Shown: positions 8,812-18,541 of the stretch, one piece after another
How the letters are laid out: every line of letters begins with the position of its first letter
Numbering within the stretch: the first letter of the stretch is position 1
Assembly: GCA_050633465.1 (NCBI GenBank)
Contig: JBOEGO010000020.1
Coordinates: 62,001 to 126,000 of the forward strand
DNA: 64,000 nt
Source of the DNA: UBA3069 sp050633465
Lineage (GTDB): Bacteria > Pseudomonadota > Alphaproteobacteria > Rhodobacterales > Rhodobacteraceae
Direction of reading: 5' to 3'
Notes under the pieces: model-generated
The model's input: the letters and a program-made list of their open reading frames with translations, nothing else
The model's database searches: none
Told to the model about the DNA's origin: nothing
Position numbers and translations under genes: made by a program

Positions 8812-10059
8812 ATGACCGTTATCATCGCAGGGGCCGGAATTGCCGGTCTGTCGCTGGGCCTGTCGCTGCACAGTCAGGGCATTCCGTTCCATATTTTCGA
8901 GTCGGTCGAGGAACTGCGCCCGCTGGGTGTCGGCATCAACCTGCAACCCCATGCCGTGCGCGAGATTTTCGAAATGGGGCTAGAGGAGGAGATTGACCAA
9001 ATCGGTCTGAAAACCGAAGAAGTGGCATATTTCAACGCCTATGGCAGCCTGATCTGGGCCGAGCCGCGCGGGCGTTTCGCTGGTTACAACTGGCCGCAAT
9101 ATTCGATCCATCGCGGGCGGTTGCAGATGATGCTGCATGACGCCGTTGTGGCGCGGGCAGGGGCGGCTTGCATCACTATGGGGGCCGCACTAGAGCGTTG
9201 GGAACAAACCGATAATGGCGTTACAGCGCATTTTGTGAACCGCCGCACAGGCGCATCTGCCGGGGCGCATGATGGCGCGGTTCTGGTCGCCGCTGATGGC
9301 ATCAATTCCGCGGCCCGTGCGGCGCTATACCCGAGCGAGGGACCGGCCCATTGGCGCGGCACCATGATGTGGCGCGGCGTGACCCGTGCGCCCGCGTTTC
9401 GCACCGGCCGCACCATGGGCATGGCGGGCACTTGGGACGTGAAATTTGTGTGCTACCCCATTGCCGAACATGCTGACGGCACCGTCGATTTGAACTGGAT
9501 CGCCGATATTGCCAAACCTGCCGATTACCCCTGGCTGAAACAGGATTGGAACCGCGAGGGCCGGATTTCAGACGTGCTTCCGCCGTTCGAAGGCTGGGAT
9601 TTCGACTGGTTGAATGTGCCGGACATCATCAGGAACGCGCAGGCGATTTATGAATACCCGATGGTGGATCGCAACCCGTTGGACGCATGGACTCATGGCC
9701 GAATGACCCTGATGGGGGACGCCGCCCATGCCATGTATCCGATCGGGTCGAACGGCGCATCGCAGGCCATTCTGGATGCCCGCGTTCTGGCGCGCTGCCT
9801 GCGCGATCATGGTGTCACGCAGGCGGGGCTGGATGCCTATGATGCAGAGCGCCGCGTGGCGGTCAACGCTGTGGTGCTGGCCAATCGCGGCGACGGGCCG
9901 GACAAGGTGCTGGATGTGGTGGCCGGGCGCGCGCCCGACGGGTTCAACCGGATCGAAGATGTGATGAGCGCGGTCGAACTGGCCGATATGGCCGCCGGAT
10001 ACAAGAAAACCGCCGGCATGGATATTGACGCGTTGAACGCAAGGCCTGCGATTTTATAG
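8812..10059 (+). CDS. FAD-dependent monooxygenase (salicylate hydroxylase / PhzS-like)
   Basis: 415 residues. It has the FAD dinucleotide-binding start GAGIAGLSLGLSL, the DG motif VAADGINSAARA and the GD motif LMGDAAHAMYPIGSNGA, which are the three flavin motifs of group A aromatic hydroxylases. The middle segment (MMWRGVTRAPAFRTGRTM) resembles PhzS-like flavin-dependent oxidoreductases. The start at 8812 follows GGGGGAGGAAAACC, a strong ribosome-binding site. The substrate is probably an aromatic or heteroaromatic compound but cannot be read from the sequence. No aromatic catabolism genes are adjacent. Confidence 0.85.
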   Translation: MTVIIAGAGIAGLSLGLSLHSQGIPFHIFESVEELRPLGVGINLQPHAVREIFEMGLEEEIDQIGLKTEEVAYFNAYGSLIWAEPRGRFAGYNWPQYSIHRGRLQMMLHDAVVARAGAACITMGAALERWEQTDNGVTAHFVNRRTGASAGAHDGAVLVAADGINSAARAALYPSEGPAHWRGTMMWRGVTRAPAFRTGRTMGMAGTWDVKFVCYPIAEHADGTVDLNWIADIAKPADYPWLKQDWNREGRISDVLPPFEGWDFDWLNVPDIIRNAQAIYEYPMVDRNPLDAWTHGRMTLMGDAAHAMYPIGSNGASQAILDARVLARCLRDHGVTQAGLDAYDAERRVAVNAVVLANRGDGPDKVLDVVAGRAPDGFNRIEDVMSAVELADMAAGYKKTAGMDIDALNARPAIL

Positions 10060-10179
10060 GCATTGGATTTCAGGGCCTTGGCGGGGGCTGTTGTAGCCCT
10101 GCCGCAGTCGGGAGAAACAATCCCTGATTGCGCGGGGTAGCGGCTTGGCGTCAGGCAGGACCATGCCTAGAAATCGGTC

Positions 10180-10809
10180 ATGCGTTTGTTTTTTCCAATC
10201 CTGATTATTGTCGCAGCCCTGACCGGGCTTTATGCCTCGTCTACTTTGCCGGACTGGCAATGGGCGGGCGAAATTTCCGCCGTGGGTTTGCTGATCGGGG
10301 TTGCGATGCTGGCGGCGTTGCAGGTGTTGTCGCTCCTCCGCGCGCTGTTTCGCGCAAGGGGTGGGCGCAAGCCGGCGCGCGACGACAGCCGCGAGGTGCT
10401 GCTGGTGGATGGTTCCAACGTCATGCACTGGAAGGACAACACAGCCCAAATCGAAACCCTGCGCGAGGTGGTGTATTTCCTGTCGGATCAGGGCTATCGC
10501 GTTGGGGTGATGTTTGACGCCAACGCAGGTTACAAACTGTTTGACCGCTATCACCATGACCGCCAGTTTGCCGGGCTGCTGTCACTGCCGCAACGCGATG
10601 TGATGGTGGTGCCAAAGGGCACGCCAGCCGACCCCTATTTGCTGCGTGCAGCCCGTGATATGGGCGCACGGATCGTGACCAATGACAGGTTCCGCGACTG
10701 GGCCGATGATTACCCCGAAGTGGCCGAACATGGCCATCTGGTTTATGGTGGTTACCGCGATGGCAAGCTGTGGATGAACCTAACGCAACGGATTAAAGGT
10801 GCGGCGTAA
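10180..10809 (+). CDS. Membrane-anchored NYN / Zc3h12a-like ribonuclease-domain protein
   Basis: 209 residues. Two hydrophobic helices (about residues 3-20 and 30-52) are followed by a short basic linker and a PIN-like domain. The domain shows LLVDGSNVMHW, GVMFDAN and the stretch RAARDMGARIVTNDRFRDW. These acidic positions match the metal site of NYN/Zc3h12a-type RNases. It would face the cytoplasm from the inner membrane. Its RNA target is unknown. The gene is convergent with the histidine kinase gene, one base apart. It seems to be a single gene. Confidence 0.75.
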   Translation: MRLFFPILIIVAALTGLYASSTLPDWQWAGEISAVGLLIGVAMLAALQVLSLLRALFRARGGRKPARDDSREVLLVDGSNVMHWKDNTAQIETLREVVYFLSDQGYRVGVMFDANAGYKLFDRYHHDRQFAGLLSLPQRDVMVVPKGTPADPYLLRAARDMGARIVTNDRFRDWADDYPEVAEHGHLVYGGYRDGKLWMNLTQRIKGAA

Positions 10810-10810
10810 C

Positions 10811-11767
10811 CTATTGGAATATAACGTGAAAACATGCGCCATTCGGCGTGGGGGCATGTCTGATTTCGCCCTGATGGGTAGAGAGCATATTGCGCAAAAT
10901 CGCTAACCCCATTCCGGTGCCGCCACTGTCGCGGCGGGTGGTGAAAAACGGGTCGAACAGATAGGGCGCGTTGCCCTGAGAAATGCCGCGCCCGTTGTCC
11001 TGTATGCTTAGCCTGGTTTCGGGGGAGTCCGTGGCCGTGACTGTGATGCGGGTTGCGCCATGTTCCACAGCATTGCGCAACAGATGGCCAAGGATGATCT
11101 GCATTCCGTCGGCGGACATCGGCAGGGGAATTTCGCCGCCTGTGATGGTGGTTTCGACCGGATTGTCGCGGCTCAATCCCCCTGCCAGATCATTCAGGCA
11201 GCACTGCCCGTCATAGCGCAGTTCGCGTGCCTGTGCGGCGCGGCGCAGGGCGGCAAGCTGGGTTTCCAGTTGCACACGCGCCCCGTCGATCTGGGCCAGC
11301 AGGGCGCGATCCTCGGGGGATAGGTCGCTGCCGTCCGCCAGCAATTCCGCAGCGGCGCGGATCACGGAAACCGGGGTTTTCAATTCGTGGGTGACGTGGT
11401 CGGTAAAGCTGCGGATGGTGGTTTCGCGGTCGCGCAGGGCTGTGGCCATCTGGATCACACGGTTGGCGGTTGCGTGCAACTCTTGCGTGCCGAAATGCGC
11501 GGGCGGCGGCGGGGCCGCACCCTGTTGTTGCTGCGCGGCATAGGTTTCCAGCGCGTGAATAGGGCGCAGCAACAGCCGCACCAGCAACCCGCCCAACAGG
11601 GCGGTGGCGGTGGTGATGATCACACCCAATCCTATGGCCGCGTTGCGAAATCCCACCTCTGGCCCCAGATAGCGCAGCGCCACCAGCCCGACAAATGACA
11701 GGGCCAAAGTGCCAGCCAAGGCCCCGCCCAGCACGAACCACAGCGATGGCCGCCAGCGCCGTGTCAT
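10811..11767 (-). CDS. Sensor histidine kinase
   Basis: 318 residues. Two membrane helices (about 10-33 and 45-68) enclose a very short periplasmic loop. They are followed by a HAMP-like linker, a HisKA box with H127 in VTHELKTPVSVI, and a HATPase domain with N box LLRNAVEHG, G1 DNGRGIS and G2 GGTGMGLAI. The ATG at 11767 overlaps the stop of the response regulator by ATGA, so the two are translationally coupled. With almost no periplasmic domain, sensing is probably within the membrane or through the DUF4173 partner two genes upstream. Confidence 0.92.
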   Translation of the reverse strand: MTRRWRPSLWFVLGGALAGTLALSFVGLVALRYLGPEVGFRNAAIGLGVIITTATALLGGLLVRLLLRPIHALETYAAQQQQGAAPPPPAHFGTQELHATANRVIQMATALRDRETTIRSFTDHVTHELKTPVSVIRAAAELLADGSDLSPEDRALLAQIDGARVQLETQLAALRRAAQARELRYDGQCCLNDLAGGLSRDNPVETTITGGEIPLPMSADGMQIILGHLLRNAVEHGATRITVTATDSPETRLSIQDNGRGISQGNAPYLFDPFFTTRRDSGGTGMGLAILRNMLSTHQGEIRHAPTPNGACFHVIFQ

Positions 11768-12444
11768 ATGCAGCCGCCGATCCGCATTCCCTGCCCATGC
11801 ACGGTTTCCACCGCGTCGCCACATCCCGCATCCGCCAGTTTGCGGCGCAGGTTGCGCAGGTGGCTGTCCAACGTGCGATCCGACACCTGTGAATGCGCGC
11901 CCCAGATTGCGCTGACCAGTTGCGCGCGGGGCGTCAGGCGGGCAGGCGCGGCCATCAGCGCCGCCAGCAGGTCGAATTCGGTTGCTGTCAGCGCCACGCG
12001 GGTGGTGCCATCCACCAGACACAGCCGCGCGGTTGCATCCAGCGTGATACGGCCATGGCGCAGGGGTTCCCCGACCTGTGCAGCAGGCGCGCTGCGTTTC
12101 AGGATGGCGCGCACCCGCGCCACCAGTTCACGCGGGGAAAACGGTTTGGTCACATAATCATCCGCCCCCATTTCCAACCCGACAATGCGGTCGATTTCAT
12201 CGTCGCGGGCGGTCAGAAACAGGATCGGCACCTGTGATCCGGCGCGGATACGGCGGCAGACCTCGAACCCGTCCATTTCGGGCAATCCGATGTCCAGCAC
12301 GATCAGGTCGGGGGCTTCGCGGGTGGCGTGGGTCAGGGCGGATCGCCCGTCGCTGGCGGTGATCACGCTGTATCCGGCCCGTTCCAGCGCAAGGCGCAGC
12401 AGGTCGCGCAGGCGAGGGTCGTCATCGACGATCAGCACCTTCAT
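11764..12444 (-). CDS. OmpR-family response regulator
   Basis: 226 residues. The receiver domain starts MKVLIVDDDPRLRD, has the phospho-acceptor aspartate in VLDIGLPEMDG and the conserved lysine in DDYVTKPFSPRELVARV. A C-terminal winged-helix DNA-binding domain follows (LTATEFDLLAALMAAP through VETVHGQGMRIGG). It is the middle gene of a three-gene set with ATGA overlaps at both ends: the DUF4173 gene upstream and the kinase downstream. Target genes are not evident. Confidence 0.94.
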   Translation of the reverse strand: MKVLIVDDDPRLRDLLRLALERAGYSVITASDGRSALTHATREAPDLIVLDIGLPEMDGFEVCRRIRAGSQVPILFLTARDDEIDRIVGLEMGADDYVTKPFSPRELVARVRAILKRSAPAAQVGEPLRHGRITLDATARLCLVDGTTRVALTATEFDLLAALMAAPARLTPRAQLVSAIWGAHSQVSDRTLDSHLRNLRRKLADAGCGDAVETVHGQGMRIGGCI

Positions 12445-14093
12445 TCGCGCAGCATTTCCGGTTTGGTATCGGCTGCCATTTCGGGCTCCATTTCCGGGTG
12501 GGCATCGAATTCCGCTTGGGGTTCAACCGCCGTTTCAGGCATCATTTCAACGGCATCCTTCGCGTTCAGGTTTTGGATCTGGTCAACATAGCGGGCAACG
12601 CGCCAGTTGCGAAACCCCCATTCCTGCCAGCCGTCCCAATGCGGCACATGCAGGCCACAGCGATAGGTCCTTAGGATGTCATCAAGGTTGCGATCGGATG
12701 CGGCGATGGCCCCCGTTGCGGTCGGGCCAAGGCGGCACAGGTAACGGGTGTCGTTCTTATCGGCGCTGATATTATGCTGCGCGATGACATGGGCAAAATT
12801 GACAAAACACGCCAGATAGAGCGTGCCAATCCCCAATGCGCCAACCCGCAGCAGCAGCCAGTCCATGCGGTGTGCCCGCGCAACCTGCCATGCGGTCAGT
12901 GCCAGCCCCGCCGCCACAAGTGCCATCCAGATCAGGGCATGCAGGCGCAGATAGGTCAGCCCGTAGTGTTCGATATAGGTCTGCGCCCGCAGCATCGCCG
13001 ATGCACATAGCGCCACGTTCTGCCCCAGCCACAGCAGCATCAGCGGTTTCAGCGCCTTGTGCTGTGTCAGATAGGGCCGCGCCGCCAGTGCAAAACCGCC
13101 CGCCAACAGGGCGGTAACCAGCAGGGGATAGGCGCCGCGATGGGCATAGCTGGCATGGCTCATGCCCTGCGGCAGCGCGGCACCACCAAGGAAAATCGTC
13201 ATATCCATAATGGTTTGCACGCCGATCATGATGTTGAACATGATCAGGGCACGCATGACCGATGCCCCGTTCAGCCCCAGCGCCGTCAGGCGCGGACCAT
13301 GGGGCAGGGTCAGGCTGCGCGCCACGGGCGCCGTGTCCAGCAGGGGCCAGACCAGCAGGGCCATGCCAGCCCAGAACAGCGCCCGCTCTGCCATTGAGCC
13401 AATGTCGAAATCCTGCAAGATCCATTGCGCCAGCACCGGATTTGCATCCAGCAACAGGCTGGCAAGGATCAAGCCGCCGCCCAATGGAAACCCCCAGTTG
13501 CGCAGGGTCTGGCGCAGCATTGGCGCGGTTTGCGCGGGCATCACGTTGCCGTTGCGCAGGGGCCACAGAAACGGCGCGATCCAGCGTGAGGGCAGGGCCG
13601 CAAACAGCGACAGCGCCGCCCCGACCCTTGCATCGCTGCGCACCTGCGGCAACCGCACCCATACCAGCGCGATCAGCAACCCGGCGGCCAGAAATATAAC
13701 CGAAAGCGCCTGCACATAATCCACCACCGGCAGGGCAGAAACGCCCAGAAACAGCGCGGGTTTCCAGACCTGGGTGCGGGGCAATCCCCATGCCGCCACG
13801 GCAAATATCGCGGCGGCAAAAACCACAAGCGACACCCCCGCCGCATGGGTCCAGAACAGCAGATCGGCCAGCGCCACCACCACGGCCAAGCCCAGCCATA
13901 GCCGCGCCTGTGGCGGCGGTGATTGCCTGCTGTCACCGGATGGTAGGGGCGGGGCGGGGGGCGCAGGTGTTACAGGCATATTCGCAACGGGCACATCCGC
14001 ATCGGGCACATCCGTATCGGACGCGCCCGAGGAGGCAAGCCACCAGGCATCCATGGCGATTTTATCAGGTATTCCGTTGATGGTCAGGGGCAT
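12441..14093 (-). CDS. DUF4173-domain membrane protein
   Basis: 550 residues from the ATG at 14093, which has AAGGA eight bases upstream. An ATG at 14111 is also in frame. After a proline-rich N-terminal stretch there are about a dozen hydrophobic helices. The region containing FNIMIGVQTIMDMTIFLGGAALPQGM and YAHRGAYPLLVTALLAGGFAL is typical of DUF4173; the C-terminus is a soluble tail rich in Glu, Pro and Met. It heads the ATGA-coupled cassette with the response regulator and kinase, so it may be the sensory or target component. The biochemical function of the family is unknown. Confidence 0.85.
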   Translation of the reverse strand: MPLTINGIPDKIAMDAWWLASSGASDTDVPDADVPVANMPVTPAPPAPPLPSGDSRQSPPPQARLWLGLAVVVALADLLFWTHAAGVSLVVFAAAIFAVAAWGLPRTQVWKPALFLGVSALPVVDYVQALSVIFLAAGLLIALVWVRLPQVRSDARVGAALSLFAALPSRWIAPFLWPLRNGNVMPAQTAPMLRQTLRNWGFPLGGGLILASLLLDANPVLAQWILQDFDIGSMAERALFWAGMALLVWPLLDTAPVARSLTLPHGPRLTALGLNGASVMRALIMFNIMIGVQTIMDMTIFLGGAALPQGMSHASYAHRGAYPLLVTALLAGGFALAARPYLTQHKALKPLMLLWLGQNVALCASAMLRAQTYIEHYGLTYLRLHALIWMALVAAGLALTAWQVARAHRMDWLLLRVGALGIGTLYLACFVNFAHVIAQHNISADKNDTRYLCRLGPTATGAIAASDRNLDDILRTYRCGLHVPHWDGWQEWGFRNWRVARYVDQIQNLNAKDAVEMMPETAVEPQAEFDAHPEMEPEMAADTKPEMLRE

Positions 14094-14214
14094 GCGGGCA
14101 TTCCTTGGCATTGTTAATATGCCGTCAGTTTGCCCGCAACGATGCGCAGATCGCGCTTAGAAGATGTGCAGATTTTGTGCAGATCGCAATGTTTTAGGGG
14201 CTACTGGCAAGGGG

Positions 14215-15342
14215 TCACAGCCCCCGTGCGATCACAATGCGCTGCACGTCGCTGGTGCCCTCGTATATCTGGCAAACGCGCACGTCGCGGTAAATCCGTT
14301 CCACTGGATAATCGGCCAGATACCCGTTACCGCCAAGGATCTGGATCGCGGCGGAACATATCTTTTCGGCCATTTCCGATGCAAAGAGTTTGGCCATGGA
14401 TGCCTCGGTCAAGCAGGGTTTTCCCGCCTCGCGCAGGGCGGCGGCATGCAGGACCATATGACGGGCGGCGGCGATCTGTGTCGCCATATCGGCCAGACGA
14501 AACCCCACAGCCTGATGTTCGATGATCGGTTTGCCAAAGGTGATGCGTTCACGGGCATAGGCCAGCGCATGTTCATAGGCGGCGCGCGCCATGCCCACCG
14601 ATTGCGCGGCGATGCCGATGCGCCCGCCCTCCAGATTGGCAAGCGCGATTTTATATCCCTCGCCCTCGGCGCCCAGCCGGTTTTCCACCGGAATGCGCAT
14701 GTCGTTGAACGCAATCGCACAGGTGTCCGAACTGTGCTGGCCCAGTTTGTTTTCAACCGCGATCACCTCGTATCCGGGGGTGTCGGTCGGCACGATAAAG
14801 GCGGAAATCCCCTTTTTCCCCGCATCGGGATCGGTGACGGCAAAGACGATAATAACATTGCCGTTTTCCCCCGAGGTGATGAATTGTTTCGCCCCGTTGA
14901 TCACATAATCGTCGCCATCACGGCGGGCACGGGTTTTCAACGCCGAAGCATCGGACCCCGCCTGAGGTTCGGTCAGGGCAAAGCCGCCGATCCATTCACC
15001 ACTGGCCAGTTTGGGCAGGTATTTCGCCTTTTGCGCATCATTGCCGAACCGCAGGATCGGCGCACAACCCACCGAGGAATGCACCGACAGGATGGTGGAA
15101 CAGGCGCCATCACCGGCCGCGATTTCCTCTAGCACCAGCGCATAGGCCACGGCGCCGGTGTCAGACCCGTCAAATTCTTCGGGAACCAACATGCCAAGGA
15201 ACCCCAGTTCGCCCAATTCGCGCAGTTCATCGCGGGGAAAGGCGTGTTCCAGATCACGCGCCGCCGCGCCGGGGGCCAAACGACCCTGTGCAAAATCACG
15301 GGCCGCGTCGCGGATTTGTTCCTGCGTGTCGGTCAGCAGCAT
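14215..15342 (-). CDS. Acyl-CoA dehydrogenase
   Basis: 375 residues from the ATG at 15342, with GAGGAG upstream. It has the usual three-part ACAD layout: a helical N-terminal domain, a beta middle domain with the signature GGFALTEPQAGSDASALKT and VINGAKQFITSG, and a helical C-terminal domain with the catalytic base in CQIYEGTSDVQR. FAD-dependent alpha,beta-desaturation of an acyl-CoA is the expected reaction. Sequence type is short-/branched-chain-like, but the substrate cannot be fixed here. It stands alone between the DUF4173 operon and an unknown gene. Confidence 0.93.
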   Translation of the reverse strand: MLLTDTQEQIRDAARDFAQGRLAPGAAARDLEHAFPRDELRELGELGFLGMLVPEEFDGSDTGAVAYALVLEEIAAGDGACSTILSVHSSVGCAPILRFGNDAQKAKYLPKLASGEWIGGFALTEPQAGSDASALKTRARRDGDDYVINGAKQFITSGENGNVIIVFAVTDPDAGKKGISAFIVPTDTPGYEVIAVENKLGQHSSDTCAIAFNDMRIPVENRLGAEGEGYKIALANLEGGRIGIAAQSVGMARAAYEHALAYARERITFGKPIIEHQAVGFRLADMATQIAAARHMVLHAAALREAGKPCLTEASMAKLFASEMAEKICSAAIQILGGNGYLADYPVERIYRDVRVCQIYEGTSDVQRIVIARGL

Positions 15343-15406
15343 GTTGGGGTCTCCTCTCCCTGAATGTTGCGGCAAAGGGGGCATGAGCCTGCCAAAAGGT
15401 CAAGCA

Positions 15407-15877
15407 TTAGCCGTCGGTCGCGATGGCCGTCGGGTCGCCGGATGCGCTCTGCACACCCATGCTTGCGCCCTTTAGATACCCCTGGATCGAGCCGCCATGC
15501 CCCCCTGTCAGCGACAGGGCTTCGGCTTCGCTCCATACGGCGCGGATTTTGATGCGGCTGGTCATGTCCAGCACCTGCTCCAGCATTCTGACCATGCCGA
15601 AACTGACATCATCCGACACCAGCACCACGCTAAGCGCACCACGGTCAAATTTGCGCAACGGTGCGGAGAGGCCGTAAATATTGCCAAGGATGCCCAGAAA
15701 TGTGGCCTCGATCCCGGTGACACCGCGGGCATCGGACAGCATAACATGGCTGGGGTCAAACCCCGGCAGGGCGACATAATCCAGAAAGGCCTGTTTGGCA
15801 CCGGATATCGACAATTGTCCGAAAAAGCGGAAATAGGCCAGTGATAGATCGGGGTAGAGCGTTATTTCATAGGGCAT
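15407..15877 (-). CDS. Conserved hypothetical protein, STAS/SpoIIAA-like size
   Basis: 156 residues from the ATG at 15877 (a GGACGATC sequence lies upstream). The protein is an alternating alpha/beta fold by eye: MPYEITLYPDLSLAYFRFFG, a helix, HVMLSDARGVTGIEA, then GALSVVLVSDD and IKIRAVWSEAEAL. The layout recalls STAS/SpoIIAA-like domains, but I cannot confirm it. There is no signal peptide or membrane helix. It lies between the acyl-CoA dehydrogenase and Tex genes on the same strand, separated by clear gaps, and is probably its own transcript. Confidence 0.6.
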   Translation of the reverse strand: MPYEITLYPDLSLAYFRFFGQLSISGAKQAFLDYVALPGFDPSHVMLSDARGVTGIEATFLGILGNIYGLSAPLRKFDRGALSVVLVSDDVSFGMVRMLEQVLDMTSRIKIRAVWSEAEALSLTGGHGGSIQGYLKGASMGVQSASGDPTAIATDG

Positions 15878-16027
15878 AGGTTTTGATCGTCCTGACGGGG
15901 GGCAGGGATGCCAAAACGGCGCAATTGTCAAATGGGGACGGGCAGGGAAATGCACCCTGATCCGTCAGAACCAAAATAAATCAATTATTTAGAATTATAT
16001 TGCGGAAATCACGACGTTGCAAATGGA

Positions 16028-16049
16028 CGAAAGGCGTAGATGCCTTTCG
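16028..16049 (-). terminator. Candidate terminator hairpin downstream of tex
   Basis: CGAAAGGC-GTAGAT-GCCTTTCG is a perfect hairpin with 8-bp stem, 15 bases past the tex stop codon. The T-run on the minus strand after it is poor, so termination efficiency is uncertain. Confidence 0.45.
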
Positions 16050-16063
16050 CCTTGATGCATCCA

Positions 16064-18463
16064 TCAGGATTTACGGTTCATCGCGGCCATCAGTGCTGCG
16101 CCCATGGCATTGTTGGGGGCATTGTTGGCGGCAGCATCGGGTTGTTTGGCCGCAGGTTTATGGGCGGGCTTATGGGCAGGTTTGCCTCTGGCCTGCGGTT
16201 TCGATCTGGCGTGCCCCGCATCGGCGCGCCCTGCCGGTTTGCCGCGCCCTGCGCCATCGCCCGCATCGGCGCCGCCATCCTTGCGCATGGACAGCCCGAT
16301 GCGTTTGCGCGGGATGTCGACCTCGGTCACGCGGACCTTGACCACGTCGCCTGCTTTCACCACCTCATGCGGGTCTTTGACGAACTTGTCGGCCAGTTGG
16401 CTGATGTGGACCAGCCCGTCCTGATGCACGCCGATATCAACGAATGCGCCAAAGGCGGCGACATTGGTCACTGTGCCTTCCAGTGACATGCCTGCACGCA
16501 GGTCTTTGATGTCTTCGACCCCGTCGGTGAATGTCGCTGTTTTGAAGCTGGGGCGCGGATCACGGCCCGGTTTTTCCAGTTCCGACAGGATGTCGCGCAC
16601 GGTGGGCAGGCCGAAACGGTCATCCACGAAATCCTCGGCGCGCAGGTTGGTCAGGGCATCGGGGCTGCCCATCAGGGCGCGGATGTCGCGGCCACAGGCG
16701 GTGACGATGCGCCGGGCCACGTCATAGGCTTCGGGGTGGACGGATGAGGCATCCAGCGGCTCATCGCCGTCCGTGATGCGCAGGAAACCCGCCGCCTGTT
16801 CGAACGCCTTTGGCCCCAGCCCGGTGACCTTCAGCAGCGATTTGCGGGTGGCAAATGCGCCGTTCATATCGCGGTGCGCCACGATGTTTTGCGCCAGCGA
16901 TTGCCCCAATCCGGCGACCTGCGCCAGCAGCGGAACCGAGGCGGTGTTCAGATCAACCCCGACGCCGTTCACCGCATCCTCGACCACGGCCTCCAATGTC
17001 TGGGCAAGGCGGCGCTGGTCCACATCATGCTGATACTGGCCGACGCCAATCGCCTTGGGTTCGATTTTCACCAGTTCCGACAGCGGGTCCTGCAAACGCC
17101 GAGCAATCGACACCGCGCCGCGAATGGATACATCCAGATCGGGGAATTCCCGCGCCGCCAGTTCCGATGCGGAATAGACCGATGCCCCCGCTTCAGAGAC
17201 CACAACCTTGGTCGGTTTGGTCACGGATGCGGGCAGCAGGGCCAGCGTGTCGGCGACCAGCCGTTCGGTTTCGCGGCTGGCGGTGCCATTGCCAATGGCG
17301 ATCAGCCCCACGTTATGGCGTTTCACCAGATCCAGAATGGCGGTTTGCGCCCCGCGCACGTCCATACGCGGCTGGAACGGATAGATGGTGGCATGGTCCA
17401 GCACCTTGCCTGTGGCATCGACCACGGCGATTTTGCAACCAGTGCGAATGCCCGGATCCAGCCCCAGCGTGGCCTTGGCCCCCGCAGGGGCAGCCAGCAG
17501 CAAATCCTTGAGGTTGCGGGCGAAAACGCTGATCGCTTCTTCATGTGATCGGCGGCGCAGTTCGGTCAGCAGGTCCATATACATCGACAGCGACAGTTTG
17601 ACCCGCCAGGTCCATGCCGCCACATCGCGCAGCCAGATGTCGCCCGGCGCATCGCCCGTCGTGCCGATGGCCGCGGCCACTAAGCCCTTGGCGCGATCCG
17701 CGCCCGCATCGCCATCGGGGGCGATTTCGATGGTTACGATTTCCTCTTTGGCGGCGCGCAGAATGGCCAATGCACGGTGCGAAGCGATGGCCGACCATTT
17801 TTCGCGGTGATCGAAATAATCAGAGAACTTGGCGCCCTCGGCCTCTTTGCCCGTGACCACGCGGGCGGTGATGAATGCCTCGGCGCGCATGAAATCGCGC
17901 AAACGGCCCAGCAGGTCGGCGTTTTCGGCCAGTTCCTCGGTCAGGATGTCGCGCGCGCCGTTCAGCGCGTCCTTGGTGGTGGCGACGGCCTCGCCCAGAT
18001 ATCCGGCGGCAAGGGCGACGGGATCGGCGCGGCGGTCATCCATGATGGCACGCAGCAGTGGTTCCAACCCGTTTTCGCGGGCGATCATCGCCTTGGTGCG
18101 GCGTTTGGGTTTGAACGGCAGGTATATGTCTTCCAAGGTGGCCTTGGTTTCGGCCTGCGCGATGGAACGCGCCAGCGCATCGGTCAGTTTGCCCTGTTCC
18201 GTGATCGACGACAGGATGGCAGCGCGGCGGGTTTCCATGTCGCGCAGATAGGTCAGCCGGTCGGACAGGTTGCGCAATTGGGTGTCGTCCAAACCGCCCG
18301 TCGCCTCTTTGCGGTAGCGGGCGACAAAGGGCACCGTCGCGCCCTCGTCCAGCAGGGCCACGGCGGCTGTGACCTGTTCGGGGCGGGCATTGATTTCACC
18401 GGCGATGGTGCGGGCAATACGGGCGGCGGTTTGGGCGGCGGTTTGGGCGGCGGGCTGGGACAA
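16064..18463 (-). CDS. tex: Tex-family RNA-binding transcription accessory protein
   Basis: 799 residues from a TTG at 18463, which has AAGGA eight bases upstream. Tex architecture is visible: N-terminal helical domain with LLDEGATVPFVARYRKEATGGLDD; a YqgF-like core with LGLDPGIRTGCKIAVVD; helix-hairpin-helix stretches (LAQNIVAHRDMNGAF and following); and an S1 RNA-binding domain at about 640-715 (GTVTNVAAFGAFVDIGVHQDGLVHISQL). A low-complexity Lys/Ala/Pro tail follows (KPAHKPAHKPA). The N-terminus carries a threefold AAQT repeat encoded by a 12-base tandem repeat, which would not change frame. Tex is generally a single-gene factor affecting transcription and toxin expression. Confidence 0.95.
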   Translation of the reverse strand: MSQPAAQTAAQTAARIARTIAGEINARPEQVTAAVALLDEGATVPFVARYRKEATGGLDDTQLRNLSDRLTYLRDMETRRAAILSSITEQGKLTDALARSIAQAETKATLEDIYLPFKPKRRTKAMIARENGLEPLLRAIMDDRRADPVALAAGYLGEAVATTKDALNGARDILTEELAENADLLGRLRDFMRAEAFITARVVTGKEAEGAKFSDYFDHREKWSAIASHRALAILRAAKEEIVTIEIAPDGDAGADRAKGLVAAAIGTTGDAPGDIWLRDVAAWTWRVKLSLSMYMDLLTELRRRSHEEAISVFARNLKDLLLAAPAGAKATLGLDPGIRTGCKIAVVDATGKVLDHATIYPFQPRMDVRGAQTAILDLVKRHNVGLIAIGNGTASRETERLVADTLALLPASVTKPTKVVVSEAGASVYSASELAAREFPDLDVSIRGAVSIARRLQDPLSELVKIEPKAIGVGQYQHDVDQRRLAQTLEAVVEDAVNGVGVDLNTASVPLLAQVAGLGQSLAQNIVAHRDMNGAFATRKSLLKVTGLGPKAFEQAAGFLRITDGDEPLDASSVHPEAYDVARRIVTACGRDIRALMGSPDALTNLRAEDFVDDRFGLPTVRDILSELEKPGRDPRPSFKTATFTDGVEDIKDLRAGMSLEGTVTNVAAFGAFVDIGVHQDGLVHISQLADKFVKDPHEVVKAGDVVKVRVTEVDIPRKRIGLSMRKDGGADAGDGAGRGKPAGRADAGHARSKPQARGKPAHKPAHKPAAKQPDAAANNAPNNAMGAALMAAMNRKS

Positions 18464-18541
18464 ACTGGAAATCCTTATCAAAGCAGAGCAGCAGTCATAA
18501 CCGCGTCTTGCCCCCCCGCCAAGGCGGCATTGCCATGAAAC

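Noticed and set aside
18420..18463. 12-bp tandem repeat at the start of tex as a phase-variation tract
   Set aside because: The unit is a multiple of three and would only add or remove four residues.
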